The notes beneath the pieces were generated by a model. That model searched no databases. It saw only the letters and a program-made list of their open reading frames with translations, and had not been told where the DNA came from. The position numbers and the translations under genes are program-made. A stretch of DNA of 64,000 nt from Paenibacillus sp. JNUCC-31 (GTDB lineage: Bacteria > Bacillota > Bacilli > Paenibacillales > Paenibacillaceae), in NCBI RefSeq assembly GCF_014844075.1, contig NZ_CP062165.1, forward strand, positions 3,844,001-3,908,000. Reading direction: 5' to 3'. Shown piece after piece: positions 53,284-60,598 of this stretch (position 1 is its first letter; every line of letters begins with the position of its first letter).

Positions 53284-53573
53284 TAGCGATATTTCTCCGT
53301 CAGGGTGTCCATGCTGAAGCCGCTCGGGCTATGGGCAATCTTGATCTGTGAGATGATGCTTGGGCTGCCAGCTTCCACGAGAACTTCGTGCATTTTGCGG
53401 ACAACCTCAAGCAGTTCCTCCAGTTCTCCCTCCATCGTGGTATCGAGTGGGTTAACCTGATATTTTAATCCCGACTGCTGGATAACTTCGATAGCACGAT
53501 CAACGTAAGGATAGGAATTTTCGCCATTTGGCGTTTTGGGAATGACTTGAATGCTAAGCAGTGTACTTGCCAT
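53283..53573 (-). CDS. MTH1187/YkoF-family thiamine-binding protein
   Basis: 96-residue cytoplasmic protein of the MTH1187 (DUF77, thiamine_BP) family. It starts MASTLLSIQVIPKTPNGENS and has YPYVDRAIEVIQQSGLKYQV, then NPLDTTMEGELEELLEVVRK, a ferredoxin-like fold that assembles into tetramers. Relatives bind thiamine or its pyrimidine part. It lies between the binding lipoprotein and the permease genes of the thiamine operon, and may buffer the imported ligand inside the cell. The ligand is inferred. Confidence 0.88.
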   Translation of the reverse strand: MASTLLSIQVIPKTPNGENSYPYVDRAIEVIQQSGLKYQVNPLDTTMEGELEELLEVVRKMHEVLVEAGSPSIISQIKIAHSPSGFSMDTLTEKYR

Positions 53574-53652
53574 AAAAGATCACGTTTCCTTTCGAGTTAA
53601 ATTGCATGAGTTAAACCAGCTTTACACTTTACCACTTCGATTGCAGTACCCT

Positions 53653-53789
53653 CTTCCGATCGCTGTTATCCCCGGATTTTTTGATTCCATTTTCCTCATG
53701 GGGGAAATCCGGGGATAAAGGCGACCACTTCGTTTCTACAGATGGGTTCTGCACTCTTCGTTCTGGTGTAAAAAAGTTAAACTTAAACA
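53653..53789 (+). repeat. Dispersed hairpin repeat, copy 2 (inside the thiamine operon)
   Basis: About 137 nt starting TTCCGATCGCTGTTATCCCC. TTATCCCCGGATTT pairs perfectly with AAATCCGGGGATAA (14 bp), flanked by CGC/GCG. The 5' half matches the copy at 23418 closely; the 3' half has drifted. It lies between thiY and the thiamine-binding gene. Confidence 0.8.
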
Positions 53790-53793
53790 ATTT

Positions 53794-54840
53794 TTATTGG
53801 GGTAGAAACTCGTTTGTATACGCTTTGGATACATCAACCTGCTGATCAAGCAGTTTTTTGCTAAACATCCAATCGGTATAGTTCTGCCATACTTCCTGCT
53901 TCTGCTCACCCCAGCGCGGTGCGTCATCCTGATATTTCGGACTCAGCCACTTCTGGCTCGCGAGTACAAGGTCCTTGTCCAGATCCGGTACGGCCTTAAT
54001 CAGAATGTTGGCAGCGTCTTCGGGATGTTCGATCGCATATTGATATCCTTCGGAAGTCGCCTTCAAGAACGCTTTAACCAGCTCGGGATCGTTCTGAATC
54101 GTCTGTTCATTGGTCACGAGTACAGGGGTGTAGTAGTCCAGCGCATCGGAATAATCCTTCACATACAGCATGTCGATGGGTTCTCCGCGAAGCTCGGCTT
54201 CAATACCCGTCCAGGCGTAGAAAATCCAGGCAAAGTCGATATCGCGTTTCACAGCTGTGAAAAAGTCTGCATCGCCCATGTTAATATTTTTTACTTTGGA
54301 TACATCAGCGCCTTCGCCTTCCATAATGGACTGCATCACGGCTTCTTCTACCGGTGAACCCCAGCCACCATAGGTTTTGCCTTCAAAATCTTTGGGAGAC
54401 TTGATGTTCCGTTCCGCCGGAGCGGCAAATCCGGATGTATTATGCTGAATGACTGCAGCGATGGACACGAGCGGTACGCCCTGTGTGCGGGCCTGGGTCA
54501 CGCTCTCCTGATAACTTACGCCAAATGGCACTTCATTCGAAGCCACCATTGTATCCGCGCCTCCGGCACCTGGCTGTACAATCTCGACATTTAAGCCTTC
54601 GGCTTTATAAAAACCCTGATCTACGGCCGCATACAGGCCGGTATGATTCGTATTTGGTGTCCAGTCCAGTACCACTTTAATATCCTTGAGGGCTGCATTG
54701 TCACCTTCATTGCTGTTTTCGGTGCTGCTGCTGCCATTTTCTCCTGAAGGTGCAGCTTCTTTGCCGCCACATGCGGCCACAGCCACTAGTAGTACACACA
54801 AGAGCAATAGGCCCATCATTTTACGCCATCTCATCGTCAT
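53794..54840 (-). CDS. thiY: NMT1/THI5-like substrate-binding lipoprotein
   Basis: 348-residue extracellular receptor. The signal peptide has lipobox LVAVAACGG and is followed by a Ser/Asn/Glu linker. The NMT1/THI5-like fold begins VKVVLDWTPNTNHTGLYAAV-like (DIKVVLDWTPNTNHTGLYAA) and continues DQGFYKAEGLNVEIVQPGAG, the hallmark of hydroxymethylpyrimidine-binding ThiY proteins. YGGWGSPVEEAVM and FAWIFYAWTGIEAELRG further support this. It is the first gene behind the TPP riboswitch, so thiamine shortage should switch it on. Formylaminopyrimidine or HMP is the expected ligand. Confidence 0.92.
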   Translation of the reverse strand: MTMRWRKMMGLLLLCVLLVAVAACGGKEAAPSGENGSSSTENSNEGDNAALKDIKVVLDWTPNTNHTGLYAAVDQGFYKAEGLNVEIVQPGAGGADTMVASNEVPFGVSYQESVTQARTQGVPLVSIAAVIQHNTSGFAAPAERNIKSPKDFEGKTYGGWGSPVEEAVMQSIMEGEGADVSKVKNINMGDADFFTAVKRDIDFAWIFYAWTGIEAELRGEPIDMLYVKDYSDALDYYTPVLVTNEQTIQNDPELVKAFLKATSEGYQYAIEHPEDAANILIKAVPDLDKDLVLASQKWLSPKYQDDAPRWGEQKQEVWQNYTDWMFSKKLLDQQVDVSKAYTNEFLPQ

Positions 54841-54984
54841 TTCTCTCCTTCATGTTGTCCGGCCAGTGGCGCGGGGTACTCCTTGGCTTCATATCCAAGC
54901 TTCTTGCATAAATCGACAGATTTATACCAGCTATGATCCGGATGACGTCTTTTTTTCAGCTCTTCTGGCTATGTAAAAGAACAT

Positions 54985-55013
54985 TAAAAAAGCGCCCCGT
55001 TACTCCGGGACGC
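54985..55013 (-). terminator. Riboswitch expression-platform terminator
   Basis: On the minus strand GCGTCCCG pairs with CGGGGCGC and is followed by TTTTTT. It lies between the TPP aptamer and thiY, as expected of a transcription-terminating riboswitch. Confidence 0.88.
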
Positions 55014-55074
55014 GTGCAGGCGTTAGAGATGTGGCACTCAGCAAAGAGGCTAGGCTGGGCCAATTCGATATACT

Positions 55075-55166
55075 CCGATTCCTACGCTGGCATGATCCAG
55101 ATCAGGTCTAAGGGTCAGTATCTTGGTGGGATACACTCTCAGCCGGCCAATTCCGACTCCCCTGGG
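55075..55166 (-). promoter_or_regulatory. TPP riboswitch (THI element)
   Basis: On the minus strand the aptamer shows the conserved pieces GGGGAGTC, GGCTGAGAGTG, TACTGACCCTTAGACCTGAT and CTGGATCATGCCAGCG, in order. These are the TPP-binding core (CUGAGA and ACCUGAUCUGGAU-type). With the downstream terminator it should shut off the thiamine-precursor transporter when thiamine pyrophosphate is plentiful. Confidence 0.95.
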
Positions 55167-55319
55167 AAACTATGAAGTTACGGGCATTACTAGGTGTAAT
55201 TATAGGCCAGAGGCCGATGCATGTCCAGTCAGGAACTGGATAGGGGCACGTATGAAGTAATCAAAGAGGCCCTTATACATGCGTATAACGACCTCTGTCG
55301 ATGTGTGATTTTTTAACTT
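55167..55319. other. Intergenic stretch upstream of the TPP riboswitch
   Basis: It must carry the promoter of the thiamine operon. It also contains a GAGG...TTATAC / GTATAA...CCTC hairpin (55264-55293), which could end transcription from the pseudogene side. No gene was seen. Confidence 0.4.
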
Positions 55320-55556
55320 TTATCGTGGAGAATCATATAAGGAAATCTGACTGAGTGCAAAAGCATCGGCTTTCGGTTCATAGCCTACCTTTTTCTGAGT
55401 GGATTCGAGATTTAATCGTTTAAACCGATTATTCGAGATCCCATGCAGTATGGTGAAGGGCTCCAGATCTGTAGCTGTAATTGCTTTGAACATCAAATTA
55501 CACAAGTCAGCCGGACTAATATACGCGCTCATATCCCTTCCTCCAGCGCGGGTCCA
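55320..55556 (-). pseudogene. C-terminal remnant of an NAD-dependent epimerase/uronate dehydrogenase-like gene
   Basis: About 77 codons resembling only the C-terminus of NAD(P)-dependent sugar epimerase/dehydratase proteins. They read GWTRAGGRDMSAYISPADL, a helix CNLMFKAITATDLEPFTIL, HGISNNRFKRLNLEST and the closing VGYEPKADAFALS. The Rossmann nucleotide-binding part and catalytic YxxxK are missing. The frame is closed by a TGA about 12 codons upstream of the only ATG (55532), and the VOC gene begins 50 nt further on. A fortuitous GGAAGGGAT precedes that ATG. It is best read as a 5'-deleted gene relic. Confidence 0.7.
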
Positions 55557-55604
55557 TCCGGTTGAAAATCATCATATGCACCTATACATAGTCAGCTCCA
55601 ATTC

Positions 55605-55991
55605 TTAGCGCTGGAAGAACTCAATCCATTCCTTCTCGGGTCCATAAATGAAGAAATAACGGTAACCGTTGGGCAGTGTAATGATCTCTCCATCAATAAA
55701 CTCGGCCTCGGTTGCCTTAATGCGGTTGTACTCGGACTCAAGGTCATCGACATGGATGGCAAAATGGTGCACTGTTCCTTCGGAAGGCAGCTTGTCGCTG
55801 TATCCCTGAATCAACTCAATCTCAGTCTCGTTGCTTCCGTTGAAGCCGAGAAAGGCGAGCTGGATGACGCCGTTGGTATGGGTTACCCGGTCTTTCAATT
55901 CAAGACCAACAATCTCCGTATAGAAACGGAGTGTGGTCTCCAGATCACGAACGGCAATGCCAACGTGGTCAATGCGCTTTTGAAAACTCAT
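55605..55991 (-). CDS. VOC/glyoxalase-family protein
   Basis: 128-residue metalloenzyme-fold protein made of two beta-alpha-beta-beta-beta units. The first has RIDHVGIAVRDLETTLRFY (metal His in DHVGI) and TEIELIQG (Glu); the second has GTVHHFAIHVDDLESEYN (His) and EKEWIEFFQ (Glu). These four residues are the usual metal ligands, and the whole resembles methylmalonyl-CoA epimerase or lactoylglutathione lyase-like proteins. AAGGAGG precedes the ATG. It is a single gene; its substrate is not evident. Confidence 0.87.
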   Translation of the reverse strand: MSFQKRIDHVGIAVRDLETTLRFYTEIVGLELKDRVTHTNGVIQLAFLGFNGSNETEIELIQGYSDKLPSEGTVHHFAIHVDDLESEYNRIKATEAEFIDGEIITLPNGYRYFFIYGPEKEWIEFFQR

Positions 55992-56179
55992 AATCCAAAT
56001 CCTCCTTATATTGAGTAAATATTTTCTACCATTTTAAGGGATATCATAGGACTGTGCTATGGGGTTGTCAAACAGGATTTTAATTTTTGGACAAGTCGGC
56101 AATGTTCACATAATGTTCACTTATGTGAGGGGGTTCGTCATCTCTATAATTACGAAGGTAAACAGAAAGGATGAGAGAA

Positions 56180-56680
56180 TTGCCAACAACGAAGAAAGAA
56201 CAAATTGTTTTTGGAATGCTGATGTGCACAGGGATGGTCGTCGTCATGATGACATTTAATTTATGGCACAATGGGTTACTCGGCAAGATGTCCCCGCTTG
56301 AGATATTACTTCAGTTCATATTATGTTTTGTCATCGCGTTTTTGGTGGAGTCTTTCATTGTCGGACCTGTAGCGAGAAAGATTGCATTCTCCTTGCCCTT
56401 CGACAAGTCCAATAAGATTCTGGGTGTGCTCGCCATGTCATTTTTCATGGTGATTGGTATGGTACTGATCATGTCCATGTATGGAATGATCTCGGCATAT
56501 CTCGCGGATCAATTAAACGGGGCATCCATACTCCGTACGTACCTTCATACAATCGCTCGTAACTTCAGCCTGGCGCTTCCATATCAGTTGATCATTCTGG
56601 GGCCACTCGTGCGATATGTATTTGGTAAATTCATCAAGGATAATGGATCTGTATTGCCTGCCGTTAACAAAAGTGTGTGA
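56180..56680 (+). CDS. DUF2798-family membrane protein
   Basis: 166-residue membrane protein with two tandem DUF2798 units, four helices in all. Each unit follows the pattern of a helix ending FVIAFLVESFIVGPVARKIA-type sequence, seen in full once and as LALPYQLIILGPLVRYVFGK the second time. I start at the TTG at 56180 because AAAGGA lies 8 nt upstream; the ATG at 56171 overlaps that site. Function of the family is unknown. It is probably monocistronic and is followed by an F-F-R-R repeat element. Confidence 0.8.
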   Translation: MPTTKKEQIVFGMLMCTGMVVVMMTFNLWHNGLLGKMSPLEILLQFILCFVIAFLVESFIVGPVARKIAFSLPFDKSNKILGVLAMSFFMVIGMVLIMSMYGMISAYLADQLNGASILRTYLHTIARNFSLALPYQLIILGPLVRYVFGKFIKDNGSVLPAVNKSV

Positions 56681-56799
56681 TTCAGATGGGCCTAAAGTAT
56701 TTCCTGGGTAATCTTGTGCAAATAAATAGATCGTATGCTCACCTTTAATGAAAGGTGATCTGAGGCAAAGATAGGACACTTTCTACCATGATTACAGCG

Positions 56800-56994
56800 C
56801 TAACGAATCGAGAACATCTTATTGGGCCGGTTTTTAAGGAACGAAAAATCTAACGAATCTCAGCGGCGTTACTATGCTAAGAAACTGCAACGAGAGCTTG
56901 ATTTGGAGCTAATTATCTAGAATAACGTCTCTAGGATTCGTTAGATTTCAAACATGCAGAAATGGAGATGAATAGCGTGTACCAGGTTCGTTAG
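56800..56994. repeat. Four-motif F-F-R-R repeat element, copy 2
   Basis: 24-nt motifs start at 56800 and 56850 (forward) and at 56921 and 56971 (reverse); period 50 nt, first forward to first reverse 121 nt. Geometry is identical to the copy at 60124. It lies between convergent genes. The sequence 56681-56799 shows no gene. Confidence 0.9.
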
Positions 56995-57014
56995 AACAGA
57001 ATAACGCTAAACAA

Positions 57015-57047
57015 GATGTCCACCGCCAATTCATGACGGTGGACATC
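57015..57047. terminator. Inverted repeat between DUF2798 and MFS genes
   Basis: GATGTCCACCG pairs perfectly with CGGTGGACATC around an 11-nt loop. The tract on the minus strand is TTGTTTA, so it probably ends the MFS transcript. Confidence 0.65.
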
Positions 57048-57112
57048 TCAATCTCTATAATAGGTATTTTGTTTCTGATTCTAATTCTCAGGTTTGCCTC
57101 GACACATAACTG

Positions 57113-58348
57113 TTAAGTCACTGTATCGACCGCATGTTTGTTCTGCCATTGATACGTGATCACGCTAATGACAAGCAGCCCAACCGCAAAGATGGCGAGC
57201 ATCCATGCGGATTGGTTAACTTCCAGATGATCCAGACTCCAGCCTGTAACCAAAGGCAGAATGGCACCGCCAACTCCACCTGATGCAATCAGGATACTGG
57301 GCGTCGATTCTTCGGTTCCAAGCAGCATTTTGCTGGCGAAGACGAGGGCGATGGAGAACACGCCAGACAGTGCAAGTCCCAGTAAGAGAATGATTAAAAA
57401 TGCGGACCAGATCTGGTTGGTGAACGGAAAAATCATCAATAGCAGAACGGCCGCGAGGCAGCTGTACAGAACGTAGACGCGATATTGAAACTTCTCCGCA
57501 ATATATCCGGCAAACAGCCGTCCAACAGACATGGCGATCCAGAAGCAGGTAACACTAAGCGCAGCACCTGCTTCCTTCATGTTCATTTTCTCAATCAGAA
57601 TGGCGGGCATGAAGTTGGCAAGACTCATTTCGGTTCCAACGTAGAGAAAGAAAAACAGAACAAATAAAGACAGAAGAGCCAAATTGCGCCCGCGATAGAT
57701 TGAACGAGATGGCTCAACGTCTGAAGGGGTTGTTCCATTTGGCGATGCAGCAGCGTGAGCGTGTACAGGAGTCTGGTCTGAGCTACGTCGACTCAGCTCG
57801 CTGTCCAGCTCACCGAATGAACTTTTGGCCCAGAAAATGAAGGTCATCGCTGCACAGACAGCAACCACAAGGAAAGACAGCCGCCAGTATCCGGCAGAGA
57901 TTAGACCGCTGGCAATGAGCGGCATGACCATGGCCCCGATACCGAATAACACTTCGAGTCGGCTCATGGCGACCGCGGTATTATCTTTAATTGCAGCAAT
58001 GATGATTGTACCGATGACAGCCTCAATCATCCCGAATCCGAATCCGGCTGCAGGAGCAATGACGTACATCCAACCCCAAGGTGGCAGCAGCATGTAGGAT
58101 AACTCTGCAATGCAAAGCAGGGCCGCGGCAATTAATAGACCGCCTCGTTTGCCAAAGCGTTTATTCAACCACGGAGATAGTAGTACCCCACCCAGGAACC
58201 CGGCAAATTGGGCGAAAATAAGCGTTCCTCCTTGACTGTAATCCTTGCCATAATGTTCAAGGGCAACAGGCAGGATGGAGCCGAGAACTACATGGGCAAG
58301 TCCGATGAGGAAATAGGACAAGCATCCGATCCAAAGCAATTTTTTCAT
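57113..58348 (-). CDS. Major facilitator superfamily transporter
   Basis: 411-residue transporter with 12 predicted helices in two halves, joined by a charged central loop near residues 175-220 (LDSELSRRSSDQTPVHAHAA). Marks are GCLSYFLIGLAHVVLGSILP in helix 1 and SPWLNKRFGKRGGLLIAAAL at the helix 2-3 loop, the motif-A position. YIAEKFQYRVYVLYSCLAA marks the corresponding place in the second half. It resembles sugar or drug MFS proteins of the FucP/YfkF kind. The start ATG follows GAAGGAG. No regulator is adjacent, so the substrate is open. Confidence 0.87.
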   Translation of the reverse strand: MKKLLWIGCLSYFLIGLAHVVLGSILPVALEHYGKDYSQGGTLIFAQFAGFLGGVLLSPWLNKRFGKRGGLLIAAALLCIAELSYMLLPPWGWMYVIAPAAGFGFGMIEAVIGTIIIAAIKDNTAVAMSRLEVLFGIGAMVMPLIASGLISAGYWRLSFLVVAVCAAMTFIFWAKSSFGELDSELSRRSSDQTPVHAHAAASPNGTTPSDVEPSRSIYRGRNLALLSLFVLFFFLYVGTEMSLANFMPAILIEKMNMKEAGAALSVTCFWIAMSVGRLFAGYIAEKFQYRVYVLYSCLAAVLLLMIFPFTNQIWSAFLIILLLGLALSGVFSIALVFASKMLLGTEESTPSILIASGGVGGAILPLVTGWSLDHLEVNQSAWMLAIFAVGLLVISVITYQWQNKHAVDTVT

Positions 58349-58439
58349 GAAGAAAAACTCCTTCTAAATATATGATGTATATGTAGCGAGTCTGCCATTC
58401 AGGAGCATTTCCCAAAAACAAACAATCTCTATCATAACA

Positions 58440-58715
58440 GGACATGTAAGGGGGTGCACGGATAACTTGCGATGAGGCGAACGATCGTATATACTGAAAC
58501 ACAACAATTACAGATCGGACCATGCCGTTGAAGAGCATCCAACTCGGAGGCGTTTTCGCCAGGGGAGCGAACATTTCCCCAAGTTAACCGGAACCGCCCG
58601 TTATCGCGGACCAAGAGGCTGAACCAGAATATTCTGGTTCGGCAAGTTGGGTGGCACCGCGAGCAGAGCGCTCCTCGTCCCAAGGGATGAGGGCGCTCTT
58701 TGTATTTTTACAGCC
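58440..58715 (+). promoter_or_regulatory. T-box riboswitch upstream of serS
   Basis: The leader contains the T-box core AAGTTGGGTGGCACCGCGAG (58644-58663), whose TGGC part pairs with the NCCA end of uncharged tRNA. It is followed by a strong terminator hairpin AGAGCGCTCCTC / GAGGGCGCTCT with a T-rich tail (58665-58712). Uncharged serine tRNA should favour the antiterminator. I could not assign the specifier codon with confidence. Confidence 0.9.
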
Positions 58716-58731
58716 AAAGGAGACGGTGACC

Positions 58732-60027
58732 ATGTTGGAAATGAAGTGGATTCGGGAGCATGCAGAAGAGGTGCAAGCTGCGGCAGACGGAAAACGAATC
58801 AATGTGAATATTCGTGAGTTACTGAAACGGGACGAAGAACGCAGAGCACTTTTGCAGGAAAGCGAAGAAGGACGCAGGGTAAGGAACACCTTATCAGCGG
58901 ACATCGGCAAGCTGATGCAAGCTGGTGAGCGTGAACAGGCCGAGGGTTTAAGGGAACAGGTGAAACAGCTGAACGATCAGTTGGAGCATGTTGAAGCCAA
59001 GCTTGCCGTTGTGCAAGAGGAAGTGACAAGGCTGCAATGGTTGGTACCCAATGTCGTATCACCGGATACGCCAATGGGCGCATCGGACGCGGATAATGTG
59101 GAGCTGCGACGTGTGGGTGAGCTGCCGGTATTCGATTATGAGGCTAAGGACCACGTAGAACTCGGTGAACGGCATGATCTGATCGATATCCCGCGCGGGG
59201 TGAAGATTGGCGGAACACGAAGCTACGTGCTCAAAGGAGCAGGACTGCTCCTGCATCGGGCTGTACAGCAACTTGCGCTTGATCTGCTGTTGAAGCATGA
59301 TTTTGTGCCACTGGAGGTTCCTTTGATGGTGAGGGAGAATACGCTCCTCAACACAGGATTCTTCCCCACAGGACGGGATCAGGTCTATGAATTGCAAGGC
59401 GAGAACAAATGGCTGGTGGGCACATCGGAAGTGCCGCTGGTTTCGTATTATGCGGATGAGATTTTAGATGTGCAGGAGCCGATCAAGCTGGCTGCCGTAT
59501 CGACGTGTTTCCGCAGTGAGGTTGGCTCAGGCGGGCGGGATGTGCGCGGGTTGTACCGGGTGCATCAATTTGCCAAGGTGGAACAGGTGGTCATTTGTGC
59601 GCCAGCTGCTGAAGAGTCGGAACGTATGCTGCAAGAAATTACGGGGCACGCCGAGGAATTATTGCAATTGCTGGAATTACCTTATCGTGTGGTGGCTGTG
59701 TGTACAGGGGATATGTCGCAGAAAACGTACAAACAGTACGATATTGAGACCTGGATGCCAAGCCGCAATGCCTACGGAGAGACACATTCGTCGTCGAATC
59801 TGCATGACTTCCAGGCTCGTCGTTCCAATATTCGCTGTCGTGATGCCGAAGGCAAGCTGGCATACTGCCATACATTGAACAATACGGCTGTGGCTTCGCC
59901 ACGCATTCTGATTCCATTGCTCGAAAATCATCAGCAGGCGGATGGAAGCATTCGCATTCCGGCGGCACTTCAGCCCTATATGGGCGGTACTGAATATTTG
60001 AATTTGCCAGAGCTGCATGATGAGTAA
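58732..60027 (+). CDS. serS: Seryl-tRNA synthetase
   Basis: 431-residue class II aminoacyl-tRNA synthetase that charges tRNA-Ser. The N-terminal tRNA-binding coiled coil is about residues 25-105 (RDEERRALLQESEEGRRVRN and onward). The catalytic domain has motif 2 STCFRSEVGSGGRDVRGLYR followed by VHQFAKVEQ and motif 3 NTAVASPRILIPLLENHQ, with WLVGTSEVPLVSYYADE between. The start at 58732 has AAAGGAG upstream and lies just past the T-box terminator. Bacilli normally carry serS near the replication origin; this copy next to unrelated genes may be a second, regulated paralogue. Confidence 0.95.
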   Translation: MLEMKWIREHAEEVQAAADGKRINVNIRELLKRDEERRALLQESEEGRRVRNTLSADIGKLMQAGEREQAEGLREQVKQLNDQLEHVEAKLAVVQEEVTRLQWLVPNVVSPDTPMGASDADNVELRRVGELPVFDYEAKDHVELGERHDLIDIPRGVKIGGTRSYVLKGAGLLLHRAVQQLALDLLLKHDFVPLEVPLMVRENTLLNTGFFPTGRDQVYELQGENKWLVGTSEVPLVSYYADEILDVQEPIKLAAVSTCFRSEVGSGGRDVRGLYRVHQFAKVEQVVICAPAAEESERMLQEITGHAEELLQLLELPYRVVAVCTGDMSQKTYKQYDIETWMPSRNAYGETHSSSNLHDFQARRSNIRCRDAEGKLAYCHTLNNTAVASPRILIPLLENHQQADGSIRIPAALQPYMGGTEYLNLPELHDE

Positions 60028-60057
60028 TAGAAAAGTGGTTAGCTAAAATAGAAAGCA

Positions 60058-60117
60058 AACAAGGGGTGTCCCGTGAGTCATGCGCATGACTTATGGAGCA
60101 TCCCTTGTTAGGGTTAT
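60058..60117 (+). terminator. Terminator after serS
   Basis: AACAAGGGGTG pairs with CATCCCTTGTT, with an inner AGTCATGC/GCATGACT hairpin and a T-rich tail. Confidence 0.8.
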
Positions 60118-60123
60118 TTTGTT

Positions 60124-60318
60124 CTAACGAATCGAGCACACGTTATTCGCTCCAATTTTCACAGGTCTGAGGTGTAACGAATCATAGAGACGTTATTTCG
60201 TCAAATGGGTTCGATTGGTAGCTTCTAACGCCATTTTATGACGGAATAACGTTAGTGAGATTCGTTAAAAGCTGTATTTTTTGATTATCGAGATTTTAAG
60301 ATGCGGTAGGTTCGTTAG
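60124..60318. repeat. Four-motif F-F-R-R repeat element, copy 3
   Basis: Motifs start at 60124 and 60174 (forward) and 60245 and 60295 (reverse), period 50 nt, first forward to first reverse 121 nt. The third copy, AATAACGTTAGTGAGATTCG, is well conserved and the fourth is the most drifted. It lies right after the serS terminator. Confidence 0.9.
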
Positions 60319-60330
60319 CGTAACCTTAAA

Positions 60331-60475
60331 GGTCGCTGTTTTCCCCAGTTTTCTTTCTGAAATCTCTTAGGCGGAGTGTATGTTTTCGAAGTAGCTTTCT
60401 TGCAGAAAGCTTGTAGCTTCGCTTCTTTAGGTTATTTCTGTCCTCTACATTGTCGTGTAATTGTTTATTTGAACA
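60331..60475 (+). repeat. Dispersed hairpin repeat, copy 3 (before the Big_2 gene)
   Basis: Begins GGTCGCTGTTTTCCCCAG and ends GTGTAATTGTTTATTTGAAC. The 3' half (GCTTCGCTTCTTTAGGTTAT then TTCTGTCCTCTA) matches the copy at 23418 closely. The central hairpin is different: AGCTTTCTTGCAGAAAGCT. It follows the F-F-R-R element after 12 nt. Confidence 0.8.
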
Positions 60476-60598
60476 TTTAATAGGAAGATGTCGAATGTTC
60501 CTCTTATCCGAAATATTGCTCCTACATTATTCACTATTATGCAATATATTTCCGATATAATATAATAGGAGTAAAATAATGGATTATAGGAGATGAAC

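Noticed and set aside
56740..56757. CACCTTT/AAAGGTG hairpin after the DUF2798 gene
   Set aside because: Short stem without T-run; too weak to call as terminator.
56800..56994. CRISPR-like regular spacing
   Set aside because: Only four degenerate units, two inverted relative to the others, 26-47 nt fillers, and no cas genes; not a CRISPR array.
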